Notes: generated from the letters alone by a model not told the origin. 14,682 nt of DNA from Bacteroidota bacterium (GCA_023459355.1 JAEWUM010000016.1:1-14682), one strand, 5' to 3'. Positions 1 through 8,403 are shown, counted from the stretch's first letter. A program made the numbers and translations.

Positions 1-2
1 AG

Positions 3-41
3 TTGAAAGGGGAATCAATGAGAAAGAGAAATATCAAATAA
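3..41 (+). CDS. istB: IstB, extreme C-terminus (partial)
   Basis: The first bases read in frame 3 as LKGESMRKRNIK followed by a stop. This resembles the C-terminal tail I remember for Bacteroidota IstB proteins, the AAA+ ATPase helper of IS21-family transposition. The match is short and rests on memory. It is supported by the two IS21-like end repeats about 40-80 bp downstream, which is where an IS21 right end should lie after istB. The rest of istB and all of istA would be to the left of the window. Confidence 0.6.
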   Translation: MKGESMRKRNIK

Positions 42-80
42 TTTATTTACATTTGTTGCAAATTTACCATATCTTAACAA

Positions 81-127
81 ATGGCTCACTTTGCCGGAAT
101 GATGGCTCACTTTTATCGGAATAATCA
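81..127 (+). mobile_element. Right end of an IS21-family element
   Basis: Two tandem near-copies of a 20-21 bp repeat, ATGGCTCACTTTGCCGGAAT at 81-100 and a copy with TTTATC in place of TTGCC at 102-122, lie just after the istB tail. IS21-family elements carry such multiple end repeats and end in CA; a CA occurs at 126-127, so the element probably stops there. The next bases are the inside of a TauE-like gene. A target duplication cannot be checked because the other end is outside the window. Confidence 0.6.
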
Positions 128-564
128 TGATTATCGCTATTTTGCTGATTATCTTTTCTCTGTTGGAAATTGCACCTGCTTTTCAAAAACTTCAGTTTGA
201 TAAGAAGAAACTGATTGCCGGTGGATTACTCAGTGGATTTTTCGGAGGATTGGCTGGCATACAGGGAGCCATTCGCAGTGCTTTCCTCATCAAAAGCGGA
301 CTTTCGAAAGAAGCCTATATTGCTACCGGCGTAATGATTGCCAGTCTGGTTGACTTCACCCGTATCACAGTCTATGCCAGTCGATTTGCTGATGCCGGAC
401 TACACGAGAATGTACCTTTATTGCTGGCAGCCAGTCTCTCTGCTTTCGGTGGGGCATTAATAGGGAAAAAACTGCTGAAAAAGACAACACTGAAAAGCAT
501 TCAGTTGATTGTAGCTGTTTTTCTGGTTCTGATTTCTATCGCGTTGGGGAGTGGATTGATTTAG
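127..564 (+). pseudogene. TauE/SafE-family exporter, C-terminal half, cut by IS21 end
   Basis: 145 residues with about four membrane helices and the glycine-rich segment GGLLSGFFGGLAGIQG (residues about 32-47), typical of TauE/SafE (UPF0721) permeases, which are thought to export sulfite or other small sulfur anions across the inner membrane. The family is usually about 240-270 residues built as two related halves; only the second half is here. Reading upstream in frame meets a stop at 100-102 inside the IS21 end repeats, and the ATG is formed about where the element ends. The frame is therefore the remainder of a longer gene, not a native start. Its stop overlaps the stop of convergent ccsA (561-564). 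Probably non-functional. Confidence 0.75.
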
Positions 565-1352
565 TTGCTGTAAACATGCACACTATTTTGTGCCGATGGC
601 AGGTAATTTACACCTTTCCAGGTTATCATCAGAAAAACAAACGAAATGATAACCAACCACAGGGTAAATCTCCCGGGTTTTGATTCCCGCAAGCGGATGT
701 GCATGTATATCAGATAAGATGCGGCAGTGATGAATGCCCAGGTTTCTTTAGGGTCCCAGCTCCAGTAGTGCCCCCAGGCTTCTTTAGCCCAAACGGCACC
801 AATGAGCAAACCAATCATCAGCAAGCCAAAACCCACGTAAACCAGGTTATCGGTAAAAGCGGCCAATTGCGGATTCGGTCCCTGTTTCCGGAACTGAAAC
901 AACAGCATGATGGCTGCAATTGTCGCCGCACTCAGAAATGAGTATGACAGGATGTACACCGTTACATGGGGTACAAACCAGATACTTTGCAGTGCCGGCA
1001 TCAGATTTTTGGAATGAATTTCGGGTTTCAACAGGTTAATCAGGATAAATACCGAGGCCACCACCAGACTGAACGACAAAACCCAGTTGTATTTCCATTT
1101 TATATACATCACAAAACCGATGGCTGAAAGAAAAAAGGTGTACCACAACCGGGTTTCTCCCATAGTACGCATAGGTGGACGTTCCATGCCTATCCACATC
1201 AGCACAATGAAAGCAGCAAAAATCAGGATGCCTGTCAGCGACAAGCCTATTGCCCAGCCTTTGTGCTTTAGCAGGTGCACCGACAAAATGGCGAGCAACC
1301 AGCAAATCATTACCAGCAGCGCAAAAGAAATAAAATGTGTCCAGCTAATCAT
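561..1352 (-). CDS. ccsA: Cytochrome c biogenesis protein CcsA
   Basis: 263-residue polytopic membrane protein (about eight helices). It carries the tryptophan-rich heme-handling motif WGHYWSWDPKETWAF (residues 193-207), the signature of the CcsA/CcmC/CcmF superfamily. Candidate heme-ligand histidines are H129 (FVPHV), H218 and H259 near the C-terminus. With ResB it forms the System II cytochrome c synthase, which moves heme outward and attaches it to CxxCH motifs. The ATG overlaps the 3' end of resB by 8 bp, so the two are translationally coupled. It is the last gene of the nrfHA-resB-ccsA operon and converges on the TauE remnant with overlapping stop codons. Its likely clients are the nine hemes of NrfH and NrfA. 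Full length, no defects seen. Confidence 0.93.
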   Translation of the reverse strand: MISWTHFISFALLVMICWLLAILSVHLLKHKGWAIGLSLTGILIFAAFIVLMWIGMERPPMRTMGETRLWYTFFLSAIGFVMYIKWKYNWVLSFSLVVASVFILINLLKPEIHSKNLMPALQSIWFVPHVTVYILSYSFLSAATIAAIMLLFQFRKQGPNPQLAAFTDNLVYVGFGLLMIGLLIGAVWAKEAWGHYWSWDPKETWAFITAASYLIYMHIRLRESKPGRFTLWLVIISFVFLMITWKGVNYLPSAQNSVHVYSN

Positions 1353-2619
1353 GGTCCAATTCGTTTTTATACTTTTTCTTCTTTCCTTCCCACATCAACA
1401 ACACCGAGCCGCCAATAAACATCCACAACCCGATATACACCCACCACAACCAGGGGTCGTACACCAGTTCGAAACTGCTCCAGGCAGATGCCCTGCCCCG
1501 GTCTGTATCATAACCGTACTGATAAATCATCCAGTTGTCTATACTGAGGGGCTTGTTGACTTCTAACTGATGCGAAATCATTTTTTCGTTTTCGGTATAA
1601 ACTACGATATCCGAACGAAAAAGCTTTGGTTCGGGACGTGTCATGACCAGACTGAGCTGTTCGTTTAGTTCAAGGGTCATGTATAGTTGCGCAAAATTAC
1701 CGCAACAGACCCAGCCAGTTTCTTTTGCCTTTTCTTTCGGATTAGTCACAGTGACTAACACTGCCGGACAAGCACCCGGCATAGGCATGTAACGATAGGT
1801 ACTGTCGCTGTTGCGAATGGCATCGTGCAGGTATTCTTTTACTTCAATTTTCCATCCGGCAATTTCGAAAACCGGATGCAAAGTGTCAATTTGTACCATT
1901 TGCGGCTTAGCTTCCGGGATGGCATTGCCCGTGCTTTTATCCAAGATGGCTAATTTCGGTATATATTCTTCCATGTAGAAATCATTCAGTTTGATGGCTA
2001 CGGGAAGTTCCAGGACTTCTTTTTCTTCATTATACACCCGCCATTCAGTGTTACCTTCTTCCACATACATCACATAACGACGTAAATCGGCTGCCCCCAT
2101 GCCTGCCGACATCAGCATCAACAACAAGCCAAAGTGGTTCAGGTAAAAGGCATAATCTCTCCGGGTGAAATGTAACAGGCGACGGGCAACCACGCAACTG
2201 AGGTTCACAAGCGTTAAAAAATATACCAACACAAATGCCCACGAACGCGTGACAGTATCAAAACCCAGCAAATTATGACTGTGCCCCGTTGGAGGCGCCT
2301 GTGGTATCAATCCCATGATGAGCCCAAGCAGTAATAAGCCGGCAATGGTTGAAACACTCAGCGGAATGCCCGAAAGCCAGTGAAAAAAAGCAGACTTATG
2401 CTTCAGCGTAATCAGCAATACAAATAAAAAGATAAACACCAATAGTGTCACATTCACCGGAAACCGGATGATTTCGTAATTGAAATCGCCGATGGTGAGT
2501 TGCAACAACCACCCTACCAATATAAAACCGGCGACAACCGCCAGGCTTTCTTTGTAGCCCCACGGCGTTTGCCACCAGTTTTTCTGTTCAGCACCTGTAC
2601 CTGATTTTTCTTTTTGCAT
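1345..2619 (-). CDS. resB: Cytochrome c biogenesis protein ResB (Ccs1)
   Basis: 424 residues. Hydrophobic segments fall near residues 25-42, 58-76, 82-106, 128-147 and 160-178, followed by a long extracytoplasmic domain of about 200 residues and a final helix near 393-412. This is the ResB/Ccs1 layout. H163 in YLNHFGLLL is a candidate heme ligand in the membrane. An extracytoplasmic CC pair (GWVCCGN) is present; its role is not known to me. The protein is the apocytochrome-handling partner of CcsA. It lies 18 bp downstream of nrfA and overlaps ccsA by 8 bp. Bacteroidota often place a ResB-CcsA pair beside nrfHA. ResB is poorly conserved in sequence, so the call rests on topology and context as much as on motifs. 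Confidence 0.85.
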   Translation of the reverse strand: MQKEKSGTGAEQKNWWQTPWGYKESLAVVAGFILVGWLLQLTIGDFNYEIIRFPVNVTLLVFIFLFVLLITLKHKSAFFHWLSGIPLSVSTIAGLLLLGLIMGLIPQAPPTGHSHNLLGFDTVTRSWAFVLVYFLTLVNLSCVVARRLLHFTRRDYAFYLNHFGLLLMLMSAGMGAADLRRYVMYVEEGNTEWRVYNEEKEVLELPVAIKLNDFYMEEYIPKLAILDKSTGNAIPEAKPQMVQIDTLHPVFEIAGWKIEVKEYLHDAIRNSDSTYRYMPMPGACPAVLVTVTNPKEKAKETGWVCCGNFAQLYMTLELNEQLSLVMTRPEPKLFRSDIVVYTENEKMISHQLEVNKPLSIDNWMIYQYGYDTDRGRASAWSSFELVYDPWLWWVYIGLWMFIGGSVLLMWEGKKKKYKNELDHD

Positions 2620-2637
2620 CGTCAGTATCAGGCTGGA

Positions 2638-4149
2638 TTATAGTTTCTGTGATGTTAACTTCCCTCTTTCTTCGGCATTTTTAATCCAGGCCGGGATCAC
2701 TTCTTTCTTGAATGTATTTTTCTTTTCAACCATTTTTTTCATATCCAGACCGATGTATTCCTGCGCTTTGGCTTTGGTCGAAATGTCCGGCATTTTCACA
2801 TCACCTTTCACATCCAAAGCAAAAAGTACCTTTTGAAGGGCAAGTTGTGCTTGCAGTGTTCGATCCAGACTGTGAGCCAGAATGCGTTGAGATTCAACAG
2901 GAGCATGGAAGGTGGCGCCATGACTGGCCACCACAAAATCCCAACGCCACTGTGCCTGACGAATCAGTTGTAAAGCCTCTTTCATTTGCGGTTCGGTAGC
3001 TCCGTTTTCCCAGGCAAATTGGGCGGTAACGTGGGCTTTAGCTAATTCAACTTCTACCCTATCTCTGATTTCTAATGCTTTATCCTGATATTCGTACACA
3101 TAATTGCGGAGATTCTCTTCACTATCACGGTGACAGGTCTGGCAGGTACTCGAAATATTTTTAAGCGGACTCATGATCCGGTGGTCGCTGTACTTGATGC
3201 CGCCATCCACTTTATAAGGCATGTGACAATCGGCACAGGACAAACCCCGTTGTGCATGCGGACCCATTTGAAATAATTCAAAGTCGGGGTGCTGCGCTTT
3301 CAGCATAGGTGCTTTACTTAGCTTGTGTACCCAGTCGACATGCCCCACCTCGTCGTAATATTTTTCCATTGCTTCCACCGTCAGTCCTTCATGCCAGGGG
3401 AAAGTCAGGTATTTTTCTTCTCCTTTGAAATAATACTCCACGTGACATTGTGCACAAGCCAACGAACGCATTTCCTGAGCAGTCGCTTTGGTCACATCTT
3501 TACCCAACCGTTGATATCCCTCTATCAAACCCGGGCGGGAAATACTGAGTTGCATGGTTTGGTGGTCGTGACAGTCGGCACATCCGATAGGATTCACGAT
3601 TTCGTGTCCCAACTCCGACCACTTGCCGGAATAAAATTCCTTGATACCTTTTTCGTGCATCATGCGGGGCACATCGGGACTCTTACACGACCAGCAGGTT
3701 CCGGGCTGCAGATTACCTTCGTGGGTGTGTGGGTCAGGAGAACCGGTACGCAAGGTGTTCCGCACATCCTCCACCGCGTGCATGTGACCACGTGGCGCCA
3801 TATAGTCCATCGCGAAAGCATAACCTGCCCATAGCACCACCATTTCAGGTCGCGACTCCAGCACATCTTCCGGCATATTGCCCATGTGTTTACTTTTGAA
3901 ATCCATATTGGCAGTCTGCTTCCAGGTTTCATACTCACGTGGATAATTGATTCCCCAGACATCACTCCGGCTTTCAAACTCCTTGATTTCCACCTTGCGG
4001 TTGTTGAACACACTGGCAATTTCTGCCCTGCGTTCCGTGATGGAAGCTGCCAGCAATCCAATCAGGAATACCACCAGCATAATCGAGAAAAACAATACCC
4101 ATCCCCAAATGGGCTTGCGGCTGATAAAATCGGATAATCGGTGTAGCAT
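2638..4149 (-). CDS. nrfA: Ammonia-forming cytochrome c nitrite reductase NrfA
   Basis: 503 residues; catalyses the six-electron reduction of nitrite to ammonium outside the inner membrane. Five heme sites are visible: the NrfA hallmark CWSCK (152-156), whose lysine replaces histidine as ligand of the catalytic heme, then CADCH (190-194), CAQCH (232-236), CADCH (305-309) and CQTCH (336-340). Expected active-site residues are present nearby: R130 in the EDVRNTLRTG stretch, the Tyr pair after CAQCHVE, and H287 in KAQHPDF. An N-terminal hydrophobic helix (about 15-37) is a signal anchor. The length is normal for the family. It follows nrfH in the operon, separated by an 88-bp gap filled by two palindromic repeats. 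Confidence 0.97.
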   Translation of the reverse strand: MLHRLSDFISRKPIWGWVLFFSIMLVVFLIGLLAASITERRAEIASVFNNRKVEIKEFESRSDVWGINYPREYETWKQTANMDFKSKHMGNMPEDVLESRPEMVVLWAGYAFAMDYMAPRGHMHAVEDVRNTLRTGSPDPHTHEGNLQPGTCWSCKSPDVPRMMHEKGIKEFYSGKWSELGHEIVNPIGCADCHDHQTMQLSISRPGLIEGYQRLGKDVTKATAQEMRSLACAQCHVEYYFKGEEKYLTFPWHEGLTVEAMEKYYDEVGHVDWVHKLSKAPMLKAQHPDFELFQMGPHAQRGLSCADCHMPYKVDGGIKYSDHRIMSPLKNISSTCQTCHRDSEENLRNYVYEYQDKALEIRDRVEVELAKAHVTAQFAWENGATEPQMKEALQLIRQAQWRWDFVVASHGATFHAPVESQRILAHSLDRTLQAQLALQKVLFALDVKGDVKMPDISTKAKAQEYIGLDMKKMVEKKNTFKKEVIPAWIKNAEERGKLTSQKL

Positions 4150-4166
4150 AATATTATTTTTTTATT

Positions 4167-4235
4167 CCCCCGGGGTTAAAACCCCGGGCTATTTATTTTC
4201 CATCTATTACCCCCGGGTTAAAACCCCGGGCTATT
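4167..4235. repeat. Doubled GC-rich palindromic repeat between nrfH and nrfA
   Basis: Two copies of a CCCCGGGGTTAAAACCCCGGGCTATT-type unit lie at 4167-4193 and 4210-4235 in an otherwise AT-rich gap. Copy 1 folds perfectly (9-bp arms CCCGGGGTT/AACCCCGGG, loop AA); copy 2 lacks one G in its left arm. Copy 2 ends 2 bp from the nrfH stop codon. They resemble interspersed repetitive palindromes. In the transcript they would form one or two strong hairpins between the nrfH and nrfA coding regions, which could stabilise mRNA or alter the protein ratio. Confidence 0.85.
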
Positions 4236-4237
4236 CA

Positions 4238-4816
4238 TTATCTCATCGCCTTCTTCAACCAGGTTGGAATGGGTGATTCGGGCAATGGTGTTACAATGGC
4301 GTTGGGCGTGGAAGCGATACTGCTTTCCTTGCCATGAGCAATAGAGGTATGGCAATCCCAGCAAGCTTTGCCTTTTCCTTCCCTCGCTTCATCAAACGAC
4401 ATCATGCCCGTACCCACGAATTCATTATTCAGCTGCTCATGACAACGGATGCAGTTTTCCATAATCACATTCGAACTGGCCCTGCGTGCGCGAATCGCAA
4501 GGGGTTCGGCCCGCATGGTAAATACAGCCGAATGGAGTAATCCATCCATCGCTTTGAAATAATACTTTTTGAATATGTTATCCTGAGGTACGTGACAGTC
4601 GTTGCAATTGGTCCATTTCGCATGCGAATTGTGGAACCAGGTCTGATAGTAAGGAGTCATGATGTGGCAATTCACACAGGCGGCCGGGTCATCGAACAGG
4701 TACATGTGTGCTTTCGACATATACACTGTATAAGACCCGAGACCGGCAATCAGTCCACCAAAAATAATGATTGGCAGAATAAATCGCTTGGGTATGAATT
4801 TTTTCTTCTCCTTCAT
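4238..4816 (-). CDS. nrfH: NrfH, tetraheme quinol dehydrogenase
   Basis: 192 residues from the chosen ATG (4816). The open frame extends upstream to 4897, but its extra 27 residues do not look like a NrfH start, whereas MKEKKKF followed directly by a membrane helix (about 12-33) does. The four hemes are CVNCH (47-51), CNDCH (71-75), CIRCH (122-126) and CWDCH (152-156). The first is CVNCHIM, and a methionine two residues after the histidine is the unusual heme-1 ligand known from NrfH. NrfH oxidises menaquinol and passes electrons to NrfA in a membrane complex. It is the first gene of the operon, with a candidate promoter at 4905-4933. Confidence 0.95.
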   Translation of the reverse strand: MKEKKKFIPKRFILPIIIFGGLIAGLGSYTVYMSKAHMYLFDDPAACVNCHIMTPYYQTWFHNSHAKWTNCNDCHVPQDNIFKKYYFKAMDGLLHSAVFTMRAEPLAIRARRASSNVIMENCIRCHEQLNNEFVGTGMMSFDEAREGKGKACWDCHTSIAHGKESSIASTPNAIVTPLPESPIPTWLKKAMR

Positions 4817-4904
4817 TTGTACAGTTTTTATTTGTAAGAAATGAAAAAAGGGGAATTGTGATTTTTTCAACTGATGACTGCCCGCTGAATGGAACAATCA
4901 AGGG

Positions 4905-4933
4905 CAAATATAGTATTTTTTTCTTTCAATCAA
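4905..4933 (-). promoter_or_regulatory. Promoter for the nrfHA-resB-ccsA operon
   Basis: On the minus strand TATATTTG (4912-4905) fits the Bacteroidota -7 element TAnnTTTG exactly. A TTG (4933-4931) lies 18 bp upstream at the -33 position. Transcription would begin near 4898, giving an untranslated leader of about 80 nt before nrfH. No FNR- or NrfR-type operator was recognised. Confidence 0.6.
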
Positions 4934-4987
4934 TAGTTAAGTCAATTTTTTAGTGCTTTCTATACGATTTTAACACCTAATAAATCA

Positions 4988-5787
4988 CTAACGATCAGAA
5001 AACTGCACTTCATTCACACTACATTTTGCTCCAATTATCTTATCAAATCTACTATCCATACATACACTTAAATCTGTCGTTACAAATTTTTCATTGTAAA
5101 AAAGACTAAATATTGTCGCTGGAGAAGGTGATGATTGTGCTTTTTCTAAGGTGTCTAATTTAATCAATTTTAATGGTAATTTTCTTTTCTCCGCTGTTTC
5201 AGTTAATGAAGTGGTTACATGATATTCCGAAAATGGACAGCGGTTGGAATAATAAACGACCAATCCATTTTTATCTTCGCATTCGCCACTTTTTACAGAA
5301 TCTTTAAACTTTGGATTATCTGCATTGGGTTTGTTTTTTTTAACAAGCAAACTAAATCCTGATGATAACTTCTCACTGATCTCAAATCCCTGTTTTAAAA
5401 GCCAGTTGGTATCACTCATAAAGTGAAATTTTGTTGACCCTACAACTGTTACCAACCCACATTTACCCTGATTATTAGCGTCTTCAATCGCAAGTTTTAA
5501 TAATTCCTTTGCATATCCCTGTCCTTTATATTGACCAGAAACCCAAAAACAATTAATCAACAAATAATTTGGAGCATCAATTGGAACCCAGCCTTTCTCA
5601 GCTGGTCCATATTCAATGAATACCTTAGCTCTTGCATCAATCCTACGAAAAACATACCCATTGTCAAATTCCCGTTTAAGCCAGTCCTTTTTTAATTCAT
5701 AGCTCCGCTACACTTCTTGTCAGAAATTGCACAGCAAATATGTTCCTTATCTATGTTAGACCTGTCGATCGTAATTATCTTTTCCAT
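4988..5787 (-). pseudogene. GNAT acetyltransferase with YoaP-like C-terminus, one frameshift
   Basis: The open frame from 5563 starts in the middle of the GNAT fold. The true start is the ATG at 5787 (MEKIITIDRSN). That frame ends after about 31 codons at a TAA, while the next frame continues the same protein as YELKKDWLKREFDNGYVF. The shift lies near 5701-5706, where one base seems missing; the span is 800 nt, one short of a multiple of three. Rejoined, the protein is about 266 residues. It has the acetyl-CoA loop QYKGQGYAKELL and, further on, a thioredoxin-like stretch YYSNRCPFSEYHV followed by a YoaP-like end. The substrate is unknown. It lies 37 bp after a decayed AraC regulator on the same strand, probably co-transcribed. 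A real mutation and a sequencing error cannot be told apart here. Confidence 0.8.
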
Positions 5788-5824
5788 ATTATTTTTTAAG
5801 AATTATTTTATTGGGATATACTAA

Positions 5825-6343
5825 CTATGCTTTTTGTTTTGTGAATAGCCAAAGCTTTTTCCATGCTGCTTTATAATCAAGCTCTGAACCATATTTTGCA
5901 ATTATTCGAATATATAACAAGTTTTTTACATTCATAATTCACAATACTTGGGTGTAATTCAATTGGTTCATATTCTGATTTTGATAATTGTGACGAGAAA
6001 TATGTTTGAATGTTTTTAAAAGCCTTAGGAGTTATGCCAAAATGTTTTTTAAAAGCTTTTGATAATGAGAATTGCGATTGATAACCAGTTTTATAAGCGA
6101 TCTCATTAAGTGTCAGAATTGTAATCTGTAGCTTTTGTGCTGCATCTTCAAGTCGCAAGCGTGTGATGTATGTCCCAATAGCCTCTCCAACATAGGCTTA
6201 AAAAAATCGATGAAAATGAAACTCTGAAACACCTGTAATTTCTGCCGTTTTTTTAAACCAAAGGATTCGTTAAGATGTTCATTAATAAAATCAATGGACT
6301 TGTTAACCGCTTTATTATATTCGTTATTTGTTGTCGCCTTCAT
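5825..6343 (-). pseudogene. AraC-family regulator with GyrI-like start, four frameshifts
   Basis: Starts at the ATG at 6343 (MKATTNNEYNKAVNKSIDF). The two AraC helix-turn-helix motifs are readable only across frames: TAEITGVSEFHFHRFF, then KPML, then GEAIGTYITRLRLEDAAQKL, then NEIAYKTGYQSQFSLSKAF and HFGITPKAF. Breaks fall at a T7 run (6248-6254, one base short), an A7 run (6200-6206, one base extra), a CCC reduced to CC near 6187, and TATATA near 5911-5917 (one base extra). The net shift is zero, and 519 nt equals 173 codons. After the last break YIRIIAKYGSELDYKAAWKKL looks like the beginning of a GyrI-like ligand domain, but a TAG soon follows, so about 110 residues are missing. It probably once regulated the adjacent GNAT gene. 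Confidence 0.75.
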
Positions 6344-6361
6344 TCGTAAAATTCTTTGAAA

Positions 6362-6390
6362 CAAAAATATATTAAGTCTCAAATTCTCAA
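6362..6390 (-). promoter_or_regulatory. Candidate promoter of the AraC remnant
   Basis: TATTTTTG on the minus strand (6369-6362) fits TAnnTTTG, with TTG (6390-6388) 18 bp upstream, the same spacing as the nrf promoter. It lies about 20 bp before the ATG at 6343. The region is AT-rich, so a chance match is possible. Confidence 0.4.
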
Positions 6391-6576
6391 CTTATCCTGT
6401 CTTGCTAATTTTATGCATGGTGCTATTAAATACGACGCACAACGATGACACTATGTGGCCCCAAATGTTAACTTCGTCAATCGTTCTAGATTAATATCAA
6501 TTATCTTTTTATTACATAGTTACCTGTTTTGAGCTTACTACAAACAGTCACCTGTATCAGCAGTGCAGGTTACGTG

Positions 6577-7428
6577 CTAATTTTCTTCTTTTTCGCATTT
6601 GGCAAATATTACATTATCTCCATTCCACAAATCACTTTCGGGCAAAATATCTTCCCGAAAGCTTATGTTTTTATACTTGTAAGGTTCTAACATGTCTATA
6701 ATATCAGCTTGTGAAAAGAAATGTGTCCAAAACCGGTAGGTTTCTAAATTTTCGTCATTGTCGATTATGATGTTTTGAAACAATATTACTTTTTCTTGTT
6801 CGTAAAAAAAGGATTCTGATAATGCTAAATATGGATTTTCTTTCCAGAATCCATTTTCATTAGCTTCCCAGGTTCTTGGAGATATTTTTTCGCTTAAACC
6901 CTTGTCTTTTAATACGTCAAAAATAAAAACACCACCTTTCTTCAATGCTCTATAGATTTTTGATAAGAGGATTTCTCTTTCTGATGGCAATAAAACCCCC
7001 AAGTCTGTGTATATAAGAACAATCAAATCATATTTTTCTTTATCAAAATCAATGTCTAAATAGCTTTTATTCTGATAGTCAATATTTAATGATTTTTCTT
7101 TAGCAGATGTAGTTGCATAATCAATCGCGCTTTTAGAAATGTCAATTCCCGTTACATTATGTCCACTTTGCGCAAAAATTTCTGTGTACAAACCAGGTCC
7201 GCACCCTAAGTCCAAGATATTTAGTTTGCCTTTCCCTTTTTGGGTTTCTAAAATCCAACTTGCTGTTTTTTCGATAGTTGATTTCTTGCGACTGCCAAGG
7301 TCAATATCTGGGTTTAAATGGACTTGCAGTAATTGCGTTGAAATATGTGGGTCCGTCCACATAAAAGAGTTCCCTTTTGTATAAATAGCAGGCTTCTCTG
7401 ACATTAATAAAATATCTGTAATTTTCAT
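6577..7428 (-). CDS. Class I SAM-dependent methyltransferase
   Basis: 283 residues from the ATG at 7428; an in-frame TTG three codons upstream (7437) is a less likely start. Rossmann-fold motif I is ILDLGCGPGLY (about residues 71-81) and the acidic end of strand 2 is GIDIS (about 94-98), so it binds S-adenosylmethionine. The N-terminal segment DILLMSEKPAIYTKG...MWTD and the end DLWNGDNVIFAKCEK resemble small-molecule methyltransferases often annotated only as class I. The substrate is not identifiable. It is AT-rich like its neighbours but intact, between two broken genes on the same strand. The stop codon directly follows GTTACGTG, reminiscent of the cassette starts further right, but no palindrome supports a site there. 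Confidence 0.85.
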   Translation of the reverse strand: MKITDILLMSEKPAIYTKGNSFMWTDPHISTQLLQVHLNPDIDLGSRKKSTIEKTASWILETQKGKGKLNILDLGCGPGLYTEIFAQSGHNVTGIDISKSAIDYATTSAKEKSLNIDYQNKSYLDIDFDKEKYDLIVLIYTDLGVLLPSEREILLSKIYRALKKGGVFIFDVLKDKGLSEKISPRTWEANENGFWKENPYLALSESFFYEQEKVILFQNIIIDNDENLETYRFWTHFFSQADIIDMLEPYKYKNISFREDILPESDLWNGDNVIFAKCEKEEN

Positions 7429-7445
7429 TTGAGTCAATTTTAAAT

Positions 7446-7498
7446 CTCTCTTTATGAGAGTTATAATAAAATATTGTTACTTAAAATATACGTATATT
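7446..7498. repeat. Short hairpin and 14-bp AT palindrome
   Basis: Between the lipoprotein remnant and the methyltransferase there is a 5-bp hairpin, CTCTC-TTTAT-GAGAG (7446-7460), and a perfect palindrome AATATACGTATATT (7485-7498). Either could be part of a terminator or an operator for the methyltransferase. The AT richness makes chance plausible. Confidence 0.3.
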
Positions 7499-7520
7499 GA
7501 ACCTGATGATGAATTGAAAA

Positions 7521-8403
7521 TCATCGTCTTAGTGTATTTTTCCTGAATAGGAATTTAGATATCCAACCATCACGAATATCCCAAAAAAAATCTTCCCAAA
7601 CAATGCTCCAATTCACCTTACCACTAAACGAACCAGACATTACAGCTATTCCCGATGAATCTGTCAGACCATCTTCCCAATTGAACCACCATCTTGCTCT
7701 TACCCTAACGCCTTGAAGTGGCACATTGCGACTTAATTTGTCATCGTAAACACTGATTGTAGCACTTGGTGTCCATCGATTAGATGCTTTTTGAATACTT
7801 TGAGTTGAATTAATTTTTTGTGCAGAATTACTGTCTCCCGTTAATTCAAGTGATTTATTTTCTAAAATCTCCCACCAATCATCACTTATGTTACTGCTCA
7901 CTTTTTGACTTTTAATACCTTGTATATTATTCTCAATAAGTGTTGGCAAGTATAGTTGCTCAATTACTTCGTATTGACTTATTGGCGAAGTATATCCAAC
8001 AGGTACACGGGTGTAAAGCCAAGTAAAATCATTTCCGATTAATGTAGAATCAATATACTTCTCTCCTTCTGTAAGCTCGTAATCAAGTGGATATGAGAAC
8101 AATGTAAGAGTAGTGTCTCCTAACATTCTTTCCAATTCTATACTGTCTTTTGGTAGAAATCGAACGTACAAATGAGTAGCTTCAATATTTAAAGCAGCTT
8201 TCATTAATCCCTCTTGCTGTAATGCAGAATATGCTTTTTTCATATTCGAAACAGAATAAGGATTTTCAAGTTTTTTTACCTTTTTAATTTAGTAGTCCAG
8301 TATTAATCTCGTTAACAACATTTTTATTAACATCAGCTTCATTCTTGTCGCATGAAGTCAGTGTAAATGCCACAAGGGCAATTAAATAAAATAGTTTCTT
8401 CAT
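7521..8403 (-). pseudogene. Surface lipoprotein of unknown function, frameshifted and short
   Basis: The gene starts at the ATG at 8403: MKKLFYLIALVAFTLTSC is a lipoprotein signal peptide whose lipobox LTSC ends at C18. The frame stops at 8284 after NTGLLN. One base over, the protein continues as KKVKKLENPYSVSN and then through the 240-residue open frame ending at 7521. The span of 883 nt is one base over a multiple of three, as expected for one inserted base near 8288. The body contains THLYVRFLPKDSIELE and, near the end, a segment GVRVRARWWFNWEDG...SIVWEDFFWDIRDG of the sort I have seen in larger Bacteroidota surface proteins. It stops soon after and may have lost a C-terminal part. The function is unknown; it would be anchored in the membrane. 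Confidence 0.65.

Noticed and set aside
3325..3834. 169-codon plus-strand frame inside nrfA
   Set aside because: It is the antisense shadow of the heme-motif region of nrfA; the minus-strand frame has all five heme sites.
6391..6576. A gene or RNA in the gap between the AraC remnant and the methyltransferase
   Set aside because: Under 200 bp, AT-rich, no conserved frame and no clear promoter or structure.
6519..6577. GTTACC at 6519 and GTTACGTGC at 6569 as a cassette boundary left of the methyltransferase
   Set aside because: Only 5-6 bases match the start of site A (TTTGGTAAC), and no paired arms are found nearby. Only weak local CACCTG/CAGGT stems are present.
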